From: Bacteroidota bacterium
GTDB lineage: Bacteria; Bacteroidota; Bacteroidia; Bacteroidales; CAIWKO01
Reading direction: 5' to 3'
Length of the DNA stretch: 64,000 nt
Assembly (NCBI GenBank): GCA_037133915.1
Contig: JBAXND010000010.1
Span: 43,626 to 107,625 of the forward strand
The notes under the pieces were generated by a model. That model was not told the DNA's origin, did not search any database, and worked only from the letters and a program-made list of their open reading frames with translations. The first letter of the stretch is position 1, and each line of letters opens with the position of its first letter. The position numbers and the translations under genes are program-made. This document shows positions 32,625 to 42,100 of the stretch, piece after piece.

Positions 32625-34040
32625 TTGGATAATTTAGAAGAAAACATACGACAGTTAGTTACGGAAGTTGTCAAGAATATGACAAATACTCCGTCAACCG
32701 AGAGTGGCAGCACTTCAAGCGGAGTATACTCCAATATTGGATCTGCTATTGATGCCGCCGATAAGGCTTACAAGGCATTCACCAATATTACCCTTGATGT
32801 CCGTAAAAAGATTATTGAGAACATGCGTAAAGTATGTCTGGCCAACAATGCCGTTCTGGCAAAGATGGCACAGGAAGAGACCGGTATGGGTCGCGTTGAA
32901 AATAAAATTGCAAAAAATGAGCTGGGTATTTACAAAACTCCCGGCGTTGAAGATATACAGCCCGAAGCTTTTTCTGATGATAACGGCATGACACTGGTAG
33001 AACATGCGCCTTTCGGCGTTATCGGTTCGATTACACCAAGTACCAATCCTGTGGTTACCATTATCAGTAATGGTATCGGGATGATTGCTGCCGGCAATGC
33101 CGTGGTTTTCAACCCGCATCCTGCAGCAAAAAAGACGTCGAGCTACCTTGTAGGTTTGCTCAACAGAGCCATTATGGAAGCCGGCGGTCCTGCCAACCTG
33201 CTTACCTGCTGCTCCGAACCCACCATTGAATCGGCCAAAGAGCTGATGACGCATCCCAAGATTGCCATCATGGTTGTTACGGGCGGTCCTGCGGTTGTAA
33301 AAGTTGCGATGAACAGCGGTAAAAAAGTAATTGCTGCCGGTCCGGGAAATCCGCCCTGCGTGGTTGACGAAACTGCCGATATCGTTAAAGCAGGAAAAGA
33401 CATTGTTGATGGTGCCAGCTTCGATAATAATGTTATCTGTATCTGCGAAAAAGAAATCATCTGCGTGGATTCTGTTGCCGACAGGCTCAAAGAAGAAATG
33501 CGCAGAAACGGAGCCTATGAACTGAGTTCCGAACAGACCCGCAAGATTACCGAAATGGTAATCGCTGAAGCCGGTCGCCCCGGACACGAAGGTGCGGCAA
33601 ATAAAAAATTCGTTGGTAAAAATGCAGACTATATAGCACAGGCTGCAGGAATTTCTGTTCCCGCATCAACACGTCTGCTGCTTTGCGAAGTTGACCGTGA
33701 TCACCCGCTGGTGTGGACAGAACAACTGATGCCTGTGATGCCGCTGGTGCGCGTTAGAGACGTTGATGCTGCCATTGAAATGGCTGTAGCCGTTGAACAT
33801 GGATTCAGGCATACGGCCATCATGCATTCACTGAATATTGCCAAGATGACAAAAATGGCGAAGGCAATGAATGTATCTATCTTTATCAAAAACGGACCAA
33901 GCTATGCCGGTCTCGGTTTTGGCGGTGCGGGCTTCGCATCATTCACTATTGCCAGCCCGACGGGCGACGGTGTTACAAGGGCAAGAACCTTTACCCGCGA
34001 AAGACGCTGTACTGTTGTTGATCATTTCAGAATAATGTAA
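32625..34040 (+). CDS. CoA-acylating aldehyde dehydrogenase (PduP/EutE-like)
   Basis: A 471-residue NAD-dependent enzyme that should convert acetaldehyde plus CoA to acetyl-CoA inside the compartment. The catalytic Cys272 lies in GASFDNNVICICEKE, and ITPSTNP, VFNPHPAAKK and GPGNPPCVV are family landmarks. The first ~18 residues (DNLEENIRQLVTEVVKNM) form an amphipathic helix followed by a Ser/Thr/Gly linker, as in known encapsulation peptides. Translation appears to begin at TTG 32625, judged from the Shine-Dalgarno position. It is the second step after the aldolase of the same operon. Confidence 0.95.
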   Translation: MDNLEENIRQLVTEVVKNMTNTPSTESGSTSSGVYSNIGSAIDAADKAYKAFTNITLDVRKKIIENMRKVCLANNAVLAKMAQEETGMGRVENKIAKNELGIYKTPGVEDIQPEAFSDDNGMTLVEHAPFGVIGSITPSTNPVVTIISNGIGMIAAGNAVVFNPHPAAKKTSSYLVGLLNRAIMEAGGPANLLTCCSEPTIESAKELMTHPKIAIMVVTGGPAVVKVAMNSGKKVIAAGPGNPPCVVDETADIVKAGKDIVDGASFDNNVICICEKEIICVDSVADRLKEEMRRNGAYELSSEQTRKITEMVIAEAGRPGHEGAANKKFVGKNADYIAQAAGISVPASTRLLLCEVDRDHPLVWTEQLMPVMPLVRVRDVDAAIEMAVAVEHGFRHTAIMHSLNIAKMTKMAKAMNVSIFIKNGPSYAGLGFGGAGFASFTIASPTGDGVTRARTFTRERRCTVVDHFRIM

Positions 34041-34055
34041 GCCGGAGAGAAAACT

Positions 34056-34331
34056 ATGAAATTTGGCAGAGTAATAGGACGGGTGGTCAGCACCAAAAAA
34101 GTGGAATCCTTTGAGGGAATCAAACTATTATTGGTACAGCCTCTTGACGAAAAACTTGTAGCAGTAGGCGATCCTATCGTTACACTAGATACCATACAAT
34201 CCGGTGTCGGCGAACTTATTTATTTTGAAACAAGCAAAGAAGCCGGCAGGGTGCTCGAAACAACGATGAACCCAAGCGATGCTTCCATCATGGGCATTAT
34301 TGATGAACTTTATTTGGACGATACAAAATGA
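34056..34331 (+). CDS. BMC-P vertex protein 3 (EutN/CcmL family)
   Basis: A 91-residue vertex protein (MKFGRVIGRVVSTKKVES; TLDTIQSGVGELIYFETSKEAGR). It has a GGAGA site 7 bp before the ATG and overlaps the next BMC-P gene by 4 bp, repeating the paired arrangement seen at 31.46-32.05 kb. Confidence 0.94.
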   Translation: MKFGRVIGRVVSTKKVESFEGIKLLLVQPLDEKLVAVGDPIVTLDTIQSGVGELIYFETSKEAGRVLETTMNPSDASIMGIIDELYLDDTK

Positions 34332-34600
34332 TACTTGCAAAAGTTTTAGGGAACGTTGTTTCCACCATCAGAGATAAAGGCTACGACTCAAAAAAAGTTC
34401 TGATTGTGCAGCCTGTAGACCCTGCAGGAAAAGCGAAAGGAACATCATTTCTTGCACTTGACACAGTACAGGCCGGTGCCGGTGATTTGGTACTGGTTCT
34501 TGAAGAGGGCGGTTCTACACGTTCGGTTTTCAATGAGCCCGATAACTTCACCATCAAAACGGTGATTGTTGGAATTGTTGATGCGGTTACAATGCAATAA
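34328..34600 (+). CDS. BMC-P vertex protein 4 (EutN/CcmL family)
   Basis: A 90-residue vertex protein (MILAKVLGNVVSTIRD; LDTVQAGAGDLVLVLEEGGSTR). Its start overlaps the preceding BMC-P stop. Four pentamer genes in one operon exceed the single one of Pdu or Eut loci and resemble the multi-vertex loci of Haliangium and Planctomycetes types. Confidence 0.94.
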   Translation: MILAKVLGNVVSTIRDKGYDSKKVLIVQPVDPAGKAKGTSFLALDTVQAGAGDLVLVLEEGGSTRSVFNEPDNFTIKTVIVGIVDAVTMQ

Positions 34601-34633
34601 TTTGAATGAAAAGGGAAAAACGAAAGATTTGTG

Positions 34634-35122
34634 ATGACGAAAGATGATGAAATAAATGCAACGGATCAGGTAAAACGCATCGCTATTGGTGCTGACCACG
34701 GCTCTTATGATTCTAAAGAAATGCTGAAGGTATATCTTGAGACTGTTGGATATAAAGTGGTTGATTGCGGTACAAACAACAGCAAAGACAAGGTAGACTA
34801 TCCTGATTTTGCTTTGGCGGTTTCACGCAAAGTGGTAAGCGGCGAATGCGACCGTGGTATTATGCTTGATGCAGCCGGCATTGGCTCATCCATGGTTTGC
34901 AATAAAGTACGCGGTATTCGTGCAGCTTTATGCTGGAGCAACAAGACCATTATTAACAGCCGCGAACACAACAATGCAAATGTACTGACCATGGGAACGG
35001 CACAACACAATGCCGCCGAACTTTGCACCATGGCTCGGCTTTGGCTCGAAACCCGCTTTGAAGGAGGACGCCATTGGCCAAGAATAAATAAAATGATGAC
35101 AATTGAAAGAACCGGGAGGTAA
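34634..35122 (+). CDS. RpiB/LacAB-like sugar-phosphate isomerase homologue with altered active site
   Basis: A 162-residue protein of the RpiB/LacA-LacB family (Pfam 02502 type): IAIGADHGSYDSKE, GIRAALCWSNKT, SREHNNANVLTMG and a GGRHWPRI tail. In E. coli RpiB the catalytic base is Cys66 in ICGTGIG; here the aligned stretch is LDAAGIG, with Asp79 replacing Cys and Ala replacing the Thr. Asp21-His22 and His112 are kept. The reaction may therefore differ from ribose-5-phosphate isomerisation, for instance acting on a deoxy sugar phosphate. Start at ATG 34634; a GTG one codon earlier is possible. Its stop abuts the deoC Shine-Dalgarno. Confidence 0.88.
   Translation: MTKDDEINATDQVKRIAIGADHGSYDSKEMLKVYLETVGYKVVDCGTNNSKDKVDYPDFALAVSRKVVSGECDRGIMLDAAGIGSSMVCNKVRGIRAALCWSNKTIINSREHNNANVLTMGTAQHNAAELCTMARLWLETRFEGGRHWPRINKMMTIERTGR
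35114..35120 (+). promoter_or_regulatory. Shine-Dalgarno of deoC
   Basis: GGGAGGT lies 3 bp before the ATG at 35124 and runs into the stop codon of the RpiB-like gene (35120-35122), so the two genes are probably coupled. It supports 35124 as the deoC start rather than the longer open frame. Confidence 0.6.
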
Positions 35123-35123
35123 T

Positions 35124-35918
35124 ATGGACCAAAATGAACTAATCGACAAGATAACCAAAGAAGTTGCTGCACGCCTGAGAGGGCAAATGGGCACAACAGA
35201 AACACCGAACACGAACGCAGGTACAACATTCTCAAAACCGAGGCTATCTGCTACAGAACTTGCCCGGTACATTGACCATACGCTGCTCAAACCTGAAGCA
35301 ATTCAGCCTCAGTTCGACCAGCTTTGCAATGAAGCACTGCAGTATAAATTCATGTCGGTTTGCGTGAACTCCAGTTGGGTGCCTTATGTTGCAAAGAAAC
35401 TAAGAGGTACCGGCATAAAAATTTGTTCTGTTATCGGATTTCCTCTCGGAGAAATGGATACCCGCAGCAAGGCTTTTGAAACACGAAGCGCCATTTCAAG
35501 CGGAGCCGACGAAATTGATATGGTTATTAACGTTGGTGCTCTCAAATCAAGGAATCTGAAGCTTGTTGAAGAAGATATCCGCGCTATTAAACGCGCCTGC
35601 CGCAGCAATACCATATTGAAAGTAATCATAGAAACACATCTCCTTACCGAAGAGGAAAAAGTACTTGCTTGCGAAATTTCCAAAAAAGCAGATGCCGACT
35701 ATGTGAAAACCTGCACAGGTTTTCTGGGTGGAGGCGCTACGGTGCCCGATATCGCGCTGATGCGTGCTGTTGTTGGACCTAAACTGGGTGTAAAAGCCAG
35801 CGGAGGTATCAAAGATTTTGGACAGGCGGTTGCACTTATCAATGCAGGTGCATCAAGACTCGGATGCGGCGCAAGTGTTGCCATTATTACCGGTGCCGAA
35901 GTAAAAGGGAATTACTAA
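35124..35918 (+). CDS. deoC: Deoxyribose-phosphate aldolase with N-terminal encapsulation peptide
   Basis: A 264-residue aldolase that splits 2-deoxyribose-5-phosphate into acetaldehyde and glyceraldehyde-3-phosphate. The Schiff-base Lys195 lies in YVKTCTGF, the proton-relay Lys224 in GVKASGGI and Asp132 in IDMVINVG. The enzyme body begins near residue 38 (FSKPRLSATELARYIDHTLLKP). Before it is an amphipathic helix, residues 1-22 (DQNELIDKITKEVAARLRGQ), then a Thr/Asn/Gly-rich linker, which is the usual layout of a BMC encapsulation peptide and is absent from ordinary DeoC. It closes the BMC operon and is probably the aldehyde-producing signature enzyme. Confidence 0.96.
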   Translation: MDQNELIDKITKEVAARLRGQMGTTETPNTNAGTTFSKPRLSATELARYIDHTLLKPEAIQPQFDQLCNEALQYKFMSVCVNSSWVPYVAKKLRGTGIKICSVIGFPLGEMDTRSKAFETRSAISSGADEIDMVINVGALKSRNLKLVEEDIRAIKRACRSNTILKVIIETHLLTEEEKVLACEISKKADADYVKTCTGFLGGGATVPDIALMRAVVGPKLGVKASGGIKDFGQAVALINAGASRLGCGASVAIITGAEVKGNY

Positions 35919-35943
35919 TTATTTCCTTTTTTACCCATTACAA

Positions 35944-37797
35944 TTATTTAACCAGCACTTTAACCACACGCTGGAAATCATTGTTCCCCACCCTTACCAA
36001 ATAAATTCCTTTGGCCAGCTTACTGGTATCAAAGTTTGTTTCTATTGAACCTGAAACCGGCACCAGCGTTTTACGCGCCAGATTCTTTCCGTCAATATCA
36101 AACAACTCCACAATCATATCGCCTGACGCCGGAAGTCTCCCGGCTTTAACAACAAGGATATTGTCTGATTGGAAACATGTAAGTTCGGGCTGCTGGCGGC
36201 TCTTTTCAATTCCTGTCAGCGGGTTAATTATCTGGAACGCAAATATTCTTGTTTTCTGACCGCCTGAACTGTATTCATTGGTGTGCCAGAACGTGATTCC
36301 ATCGGGGTCAAGCGAAGTTTGAGAATAATCGCCCCAGCGATTATAAACTCCTGATAAGACACTGGTGCCCGCCTTTGCTGTTTGCTCGGTAAATGTCATC
36401 TGACCTAATGGGTCGGTTGCCAGTCTTCCGGTGTATCGTATCCCCGGATACAGGCTTGAAGCATTTGTAACAGAATACGCCAATCCGATGCTGCCGTCGT
36501 TGTTCATGGCAATGCTTCCGGTCCAGCGACTGGTTGCATCGGCCGGACCATAAGTACCCTGCTGATAGATACTCCAGGCATTATTCGTGAGATTCTGCCG
36601 AAGCTCATACCAGCGGATTCCGGCAATTTTACTACCCAGATTCACTGTATTGCAAAGCACAACAGAGTTATGATTTGTAAATCTCATATAGGGCGCTCTG
36701 TAAGAAAAGATGCCATCCAGTGCATCAAGCTTTTCGCCACCCGATGGCTGCACAATATCTTTAAGTGTGCCTCCTGTGAAGTACGAATTGAACGGCTGCG
36801 TAGCAAGTGTTGTATCAAGCGTTACTACCGCTGTATGATTAATCCAGTTTGTTGTGATATTGCATATTACGATTTGGTCGGAGGCTGCACCCTGGTTGTC
36901 ATCATTGAAATAAACAATATTTTCGGGAGTACCGCTTGGAGGCAACTGCCCGTCGGCATCCAGGGTGGTGGATACCCAGAAACCGCTTGCACCGGGCAGT
37001 GTAAGTCCTGACGGATAGGAAGTAGTTATCATTGCCGCCGTGTTGTCACCAACAAGCATTTTGGCTCTTTCATAAACTACAGCTTTCTGTGTATCAAAAT
37101 TAGCAACCATATAATAACCGTCGTGCCAGATTGAAAACTTGGGATAATCGGGGTAATTGTTTCCGAAACTGAATGTATAAACATAATAAGCTCCGGTGGG
37201 GTCATTCGTTGTAGAAATTGCAATTAAAATCTTATACGGCGAATTGCTCACCTGAAACTGCTGAATAAACCAGCGGTCAGCAAATCTATCATACATAACG
37301 ATGGGATCACCGTCATTGACGCTACCCGACCACAGGGTTGAAAGATCCAGCGAACTCATTGCGGGATTTCCGTTCTTGTAATAGGCCCGGTACTGATCAT
37401 TCACCGCCTGCACATAATATACTGAATTTGCAGCGCCCGAAGGATCTGCAGGATAGGCATCACCCGGCTGCCCGTCGAAATTGCTTAATGGCGGAGTTAA
37501 TGAATCTATACCTTTCGTGAGTTGCCTTATGGGATCAATGCCATTGGCCGGCAAGGCGCCCGATTTGGGAACAAACGGTCTAATTCTGTTATGACGGTCT
37601 TTATCAGCGGCTTCATTTCTCCTTTCATCATCAGAAATACTTTTTGCAGGATGCTGTTCTGCAAGTTCCTTCAATGGTTTAGAAATAAAAAAAGTATCAC
37701 ACACTTTGTAGGTTCCTTTATCGGGAATGCCGTTGTTCTGTGCATTCAGATTTGCATAGAACAGAATTAACAGGATGAATACTACAGCTTTTTTCAT
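35944..37797 (-). CDS. Secreted protein with T9SS type A sorting domain
   Basis: A 617-residue exported protein (signal MKKAVVFILLILFYANLNAQ). The large middle region has repeated beta-propeller-like blades with DRFADRWFIQQF and NDPTGAYYVYTFSFG, a pattern seen in secreted adhesin or sialidase-like proteins. The C-terminal ~80 residues form a T9SS sorting domain (IVELFDIDGKNLARKTL, LAKGIYLVRV, ending VVKVLVK). It should be exported through the outer membrane. No catalytic residues can be assigned. It converges with the BMC operon end, 25 bp away. Confidence 0.8.
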   Translation of the reverse strand: MKKAVVFILLILFYANLNAQNNGIPDKGTYKVCDTFFISKPLKELAEQHPAKSISDDERRNEAADKDRHNRIRPFVPKSGALPANGIDPIRQLTKGIDSLTPPLSNFDGQPGDAYPADPSGAANSVYYVQAVNDQYRAYYKNGNPAMSSLDLSTLWSGSVNDGDPIVMYDRFADRWFIQQFQVSNSPYKILIAISTTNDPTGAYYVYTFSFGNNYPDYPKFSIWHDGYYMVANFDTQKAVVYERAKMLVGDNTAAMITTSYPSGLTLPGASGFWVSTTLDADGQLPPSGTPENIVYFNDDNQGAASDQIVICNITTNWINHTAVVTLDTTLATQPFNSYFTGGTLKDIVQPSGGEKLDALDGIFSYRAPYMRFTNHNSVVLCNTVNLGSKIAGIRWYELRQNLTNNAWSIYQQGTYGPADATSRWTGSIAMNNDGSIGLAYSVTNASSLYPGIRYTGRLATDPLGQMTFTEQTAKAGTSVLSGVYNRWGDYSQTSLDPDGITFWHTNEYSSGGQKTRIFAFQIINPLTGIEKSRQQPELTCFQSDNILVVKAGRLPASGDMIVELFDIDGKNLARKTLVPVSGSIETNFDTSKLAKGIYLVRVGNNDFQRVVKVLVK

Positions 37798-37862
37798 AAC
37801 ACCATGGATTAGTCGATTAAAGTAAAATAATATCCCTACTTCCGAGAGTACCTATGTGACGT

Positions 37863-39158
37863 TTAATACTTGAGTTTAAAAATCAGTGATTGAAGCTGTA
37901 TCTCAGCAAGCTTCGCGACATATTGAGTATTGACCAGTGAATACGCCGCATTTTCAAAACTTGACTGCGCGGCTTTTACATCAAGAATAGTGGCCTGACG
38001 CACTTGAAAATTCTCCAGTACAAGGTTCATCAGTTTGCCGGCAAGAATGTAATTTTCCTGTTGTCGGTTAAGTTGCCGGATTGCTGTACTGTACGACTGA
38101 TAAGCTTTTACAGCGTTTGAAGTAAGATCATTCATCGTGTTTTCCGTTCTCAGCTGCGCATTCATAATTTCAATACGCGCAGCTTTGACGTGTCGTCTTA
38201 CAGCATTTCCGTTATAGATAGGTATCTGAAGCGTAAGCCCCGCTGAAGGTCCGTAAACCTGACCAAAATACAGGGCAGCTTTATCGCTTTCCGAGCGGTC
38301 AAAGTTGTAGCCTGCGGAAATTTTAACCGAAGGATATCGTTGGGCATTGACTTCTTTCATCAGTTGTTCACTGATGTGTGTCTGCTTTTCTGCAATCATA
38401 TATTGCGGATTATTTTTAAGGGCGTTCAATACGGAATCAGCTCCGATTCCGGGATCAACCGAAATGCTGTCATCAACAATAAATGAATAATACGTTTTTG
38501 AACTCATGAGTGCCAGAAGATCTGTTTTTGACTGTTCAATAATCATCTTCTGCGTTTCCTGATTTTGCAGTGCAATATTTACATCCATTTGTGCTTGCAT
38601 AATATCCACACCACTTGCCATGCCGACACTGTCACGCTGTTGCACAATTTCAAGTTTTTTTTCAGAAATGGCGAGTGTACTTTCAATAATCTTCAAATAA
38701 CGCTGCTGTCTGATAATGTCAAAATAAGCAATCATTACATCGGCTACTTTTGACTGTATCATATCATTCAGCAATAATTCACTTTGTTCCTGCAACATCC
38801 TTAACCGCCGGTAATCGGCAATAATCTTAAATCCGTTAAATAAAGTCATGCTTGTATAAATGCCTGCATTCACGTTATTGTCAAGACTATTTGAATAGTT
38901 TGTTTCAGAACCGTTTTTGAATTTCTGATCGGGAGTATTCAGCGCCGTATTATCGGAAACAGTTATTCCCACAGAAGGAAGCCCGCCGGCATTACCAAAT
39001 GAATAATTCAGTGTGTTTATTTCAGTATTATTTCTTGCGATTCTGATATCAAAACTGTTCCTCAGTGTTGAGTCGATTGCTGAACGTAACAGCAGTGTTT
39101 GCTGAGCCTGAAGCAGCGACGGCAAAAAGACGCAAAGTATAAAAAATACTTTTTTCAT
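37863..39158 (-). CDS. TolC-family outer-membrane efflux protein
   Basis: A 431-residue outer-membrane factor with a signal peptide (MKKVFFILCVFLPSLLQAQ). It shows two tandem OEP repeats with long amphipathic helices, conserved NNTEINTLNYSFGNAGGLPS and RQATILDVKAAQSSFENAAY, ending in a short LKY. It forms the exit duct of a tripartite pump and is the third gene of the MFP-RND-OMF operon. The start at 39158 is chosen because it opens the signal peptide; longer readings run into the stop of the RND gene. Confidence 0.9.
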   Translation of the reverse strand: MKKVFFILCVFLPSLLQAQQTLLLRSAIDSTLRNSFDIRIARNNTEINTLNYSFGNAGGLPSVGITVSDNTALNTPDQKFKNGSETNYSNSLDNNVNAGIYTSMTLFNGFKIIADYRRLRMLQEQSELLLNDMIQSKVADVMIAYFDIIRQQRYLKIIESTLAISEKKLEIVQQRDSVGMASGVDIMQAQMDVNIALQNQETQKMIIEQSKTDLLALMSSKTYYSFIVDDSISVDPGIGADSVLNALKNNPQYMIAEKQTHISEQLMKEVNAQRYPSVKISAGYNFDRSESDKAALYFGQVYGPSAGLTLQIPIYNGNAVRRHVKAARIEIMNAQLRTENTMNDLTSNAVKAYQSYSTAIRQLNRQQENYILAGKLMNLVLENFQVRQATILDVKAAQSSFENAAYSLVNTQYVAKLAEIQLQSLIFKLKY

Positions 39159-39162
39159 TTTA

Positions 39163-42100
39163 TCATGATTTGGCATCCACTTCAACGGGGGTTTCCTTCA
39201 ATTTTTTATGTTTTCCTGAAATAAAAACATAAACCGCCGGGATGACGAATAACGTTAATATCAATGAGAATAATATACCGCCTACAATTACTATTCCTAA
39301 GGGCACGCGGCTCGTAGCGGCAGAACCGAGGCTGAACGCAATAGGCAACGCGCCAAAAGAAGTTGCAAGGCTTGTCATCAGAATGGGACGCATACGCTGA
39401 GTGGCAGCTTCTATCACCGCCTGTATTTTTGGAATCCCTTCCGCACGTTTTTTATTTGCAAATTCAACAATAAGAATTCCGTTTTTGGTGACCAGTCCGA
39501 CGAGCATAATCATTCCGATTTCGGAAAACACATTGAGTGTTTGCCCAAATATGAACAAGGTCAGGAAGGCGCCTGCAATGGCGAGTGGCACCGTGAGCAT
39601 GATGGTAAGCGGATCGGCAAAACTTTCAAACTGAGCTGCCAGAATTAAATAAATCAGTGCCAAGGCGAGCAAGAAAGCAAAAATGATATTTGAAGAACTC
39701 TCCGCATAGTCACGCGAAGCGCCGCTCAGCGCGGTCTGGAAGCTTTCGTCAAGCTGCTTGTCAGCAATAGCACGCATGGCATCTACCCCATCTCCTATCG
39801 TTTTTCCGGGAGCCAGTGAAGCAGAAAAGGTTGCCGATTTATACCTGTTGAAATGAAAAATTGCAGGCGGATTGGCATCCGTAGAAACATTTATGATGGA
39901 CGTCAGCGGTATGTTTTCACCAACATTATTTCTGATATATAATTTTGTGATATCGCCCGGCCGTTGCCGGTCTTTATAGGCAACCTGACTGAAAACCTGA
40001 TACTGTCTGCCATTCATAATAAAATAGGCAAGTCTTCGTCCGCTGAAGGCACTTTGGATTACGCCGGCAACATCGGTCATTGTCAAGCCCATTTCTCGGG
40101 CTTTAATCCGGTCAACGGTGATGTCAACCTCCGGTTTGTTGAACTTAAGATCCACATCAACATTCTGAAACGTTTTATCACTTCTGGCGGCTTCCAAAAA
40201 TTTAGGAATAATCGTTTTCAGTTTAATAAAATCAAGATTCTGAATTACAAATTGTACAGGAAGCGCACCACGCGAGCTTAGTCCCACAGAAATCGTTTGT
40301 TCTTCGATAGGGAAAATACGCAGGTTGTTATATCGGCTTGCAATTTTAGCTATTTCAGCAGCAATCTCGCTTTGTGACCTATTGCGGTCTTTGCGGGGAA
40401 CGAGTCCTACACGCGACATTCCACTGTTAACGCCTGTACTGCTGTAACTGGGCAATGCAAGAAATGCAAATTCCCTTTCGGGGATGGAGTCTATTAAATA
40501 ATTCAGAAAGTTCATTCCGTTGCGTTCCATGTACTGATAGCTTGACCCTTCAGGTCCCACCATAGCGATGCGGACACTTCCTTTATCTTCAAGCGGTGCG
40601 ATTTCACTCTGAATATTTTTTCCGACAAAATAAATGATAAAAACACAAACGACAACGATAACCCACGCAATCCAGCGTCTGTCAATGAAACGGGTAAGCA
40701 GCTTTGTATAACCGTTCTCAAATCCACTGAAGAAAGGCTCTGTTTTATTGTAAAACCAGCTGTGACGCGATTTTTTTCGGGTCAGATAAATATTCAAAAC
40801 AGGTGTAAGCGTGAGTGAAACAAAGGCAGATACCAGTACGGCAAATGCAAGTACAACGCCAAACTCACGGAATAGCCGGCCAACAAATCCTTCCAGAAAA
40901 ATCACAGGCAGGAAAACAATTGCAAGAGTACAAGAAGTAGAAATTACCACAAAAAATATTTCTTTGCTGCCTTCAATTGCGGCCTGCCGTATGGGCATTC
41001 CTTTCTCAAACTTTCGAAAAATATTCTCCGTAACAACAATTCCATCGTCAACGACAAGACCTGTTGCAAGGACAATCGCCAGCAGTGTAAGAATATTTAT
41101 AGAGAAGCCTGCCATGTACATAATGAAAAACGTGGCAATGAGCGAAACCGGAATATCAATAAGCGGCCGGATTGAGATCAGCACGCTTCTGAAAAAGAGG
41201 AAAATTACCAGAATTACCAGGCAGATTGATATCAGGAGCGTTTCTTTCACTTCTTTGAGTGATGCCCTGACATTTTTAGTATTATCAATAAGCGTTGTGA
41301 ACGTAATATCGCTTTTCTCCGATTTCTTAATTTCTTCAAGACGCTTTGTAAATTCATCAGAAATATCAATGTAATTGGCTCCCGGTTGAGGCACAATGGC
41401 AATACCAACGCCATATACACCATTCAAACGCCAGCTTTGCTCATACTGCTCCGGACCGAGTTCAACTTTTGCCACATCGCTGAGGCGAACAATGCCATCG
41501 GCACTTTCATGTACAATCAGATTTTTGAAATCATCTTCGGTAGTAAGGCGGCCCAGTGCACGAATTGTCAGCTCCGTTTTGGTCCCATAAATTTTACCCG
41601 AAGGAACCTCTACATTTTCTTTATTCAGCGCACCTGAAATATCATTGAATGCGATGTTATATGCATTCATTTTATCCGGATCAATCCATATACGCATAGC
41701 CTGCCGTTTCTGACCGACAATGTTTACTGCGCTCACTTCCGGAATTGTCTGAAATTTATTCTGCAGCACATTTTCCGCATAATCACTCAGCTCAAGCAGT
41801 CCTTTTGATTTGCTCTGAATGGCAAGCAGAATGATGAAGTCGCTGTTGGCATCTGCTTTTGTAACAACCGGTGGCGCATCAATATCCTGAGGCAGGTTGC
41901 GTACCGCCTGACTAACCTTATCACGCACATCATTCGCGGCGCTTTCGAGGTCGGAACCAAGATTGAACTCAACCGTAATATTACTTACACCCACAGAGCT
42001 TGACGATGAAATGGTGCGGATTCCCGGAATACCATTGATTGATTTTTCAAGCGGCTCGGTTATCTGACTTTCCACAATATCGGCATTGGCTCCCGTATAA

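Noticed and set aside
32715..33587. Long minus-strand open frame (290 codons) across the aldehyde dehydrogenase gene
   Set aside because: It is fully antisense to a conserved enzyme and its translation is rich in Asn, His and Phe without a family match, as expected for a shadow of a strongly coding strand.
34798..35290. Minus-strand frames across the RpiB-like and DeoC genes
   Set aside because: Antisense to two conserved genes and without recognisable motifs.
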